Assembly (NCBI RefSeq): GCF_910592395.1
Contig: NC_088312.1
Span: 7,750,001-7,814,000 of the forward strand
Direction: 5' to 3'
Length of the DNA stretch: 64,000 nt
From: Lineus longissimus
Taxonomy: Eukaryota > Nemertea > Pilidiophora > Heteronemertea > Lineidae
In this document: piece by piece, positions 63,907-64,000 of the stretch
Layout of the letters: each line of letters starts with the position of its first letter
Position numbering within the stretch: position 1 is the first letter of the stretch
Position numbers and translations under genes: made by a program
The notes under the pieces: generated by a model
What the model saw: only the letters and a program-made list of their open reading frames with translations
The model's database searches: none
Told to the model about the DNA's origin: nothing

Positions 63907-64000
63907 GGTTCCCCTTCTGGTCGAGTTCAAATGAGTGCTTTGCAGCAGCCCTCTACATAAGAACACCTTATTATGAAGTAACAAGGCCTATTGGTCTGGT

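Overview
This is a gene-rich piece of an invertebrate animal nuclear genome. Every gene I can build has spliced exons with GT-AG (twice GC-AG) introns and AATAAA-type 3' ends. There is no operon structure and no bacterial signal. A tyrosine hydroxylase, a MOLO1/TPM-type membrane protein, many short TIR elements, an A/B-box SINE-like element and frequent ACATGTA-type strings suggest a marine protostome, perhaps a mollusc, brachiopod or annelid. The species cannot be fixed from the sequence alone.

Layout. 1-2.1 kb is non-coding with one tRNA-derived SINE-like element. 2.1-4.2 kb (+) holds the catalytic exons of tyrosine 3-monooxygenase; its regulatory N-terminus is not seen. 6.2-8.7 kb (+) is a secreted/membrane MOLO1-like protein with a TPM domain, one membrane span and a His/Gly-rich tail. 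10.9-13.9 kb (-) is a complete proteasome subunit alpha-1 (PSMA1). Head to head with it, 14.9-28.0 kb (+) is the most striking locus. Two common exons (coiled coil, then a Ser-rich segment, 416 residues) are followed by seven separate exons, each encoding its own C2H2 zinc-finger unit and its own stop codon, and then a two-exon non-finger terminus. All eight candidate 3' ends start in phase 0, matching the donor of the common part, so this looks like an alternative-terminal-exon zinc-finger gene with the logic of insect lola but a coiled-coil instead of a BTB common region.

28.9-33.2 kb (-) is a complete LAS1-like pre-rRNA processing nuclease (13 exons, 515 aa). Head to head with it, 34.1-42.9 kb (+) is an 18-exon gene for a 1124-aa protein with three C2H2-type fingers, a CCHC knuckle and an Arg/Ser-rich segment; I do not recognise the family. 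44.2-51.8 kb (+) is a second unrecognised gene (about 534 aa) whose introns are packed with TIR elements, including a nested pair and a 780-bp foldback. 51.8-61.4 kb is mostly gene-poor repeat territory: a degenerate 1.1-kb minisatellite, a perfect 26-bp hairpin, five tandem copies of a ~302-bp unit ending in a CGA microsatellite, and one orphan exon (-). 61.4-63.1 kb (-) is a complete MPPED2-like metallophosphoesterase (5 exons, 308 aa). The window ends with a second long hairpin.

Functionally the neighbours are a mix of housekeeping genes (PSMA1, LAS1L), neural or signalling genes (TH, MOLO1-like, MPPED2-like) and three nuclear-looking proteins. Apart from two head-to-head pairs that may share promoters, nothing indicates a shared pathway. 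Exon coordinates were read by eye from splice sites, reading frame and recalled family sequence; no search was run.
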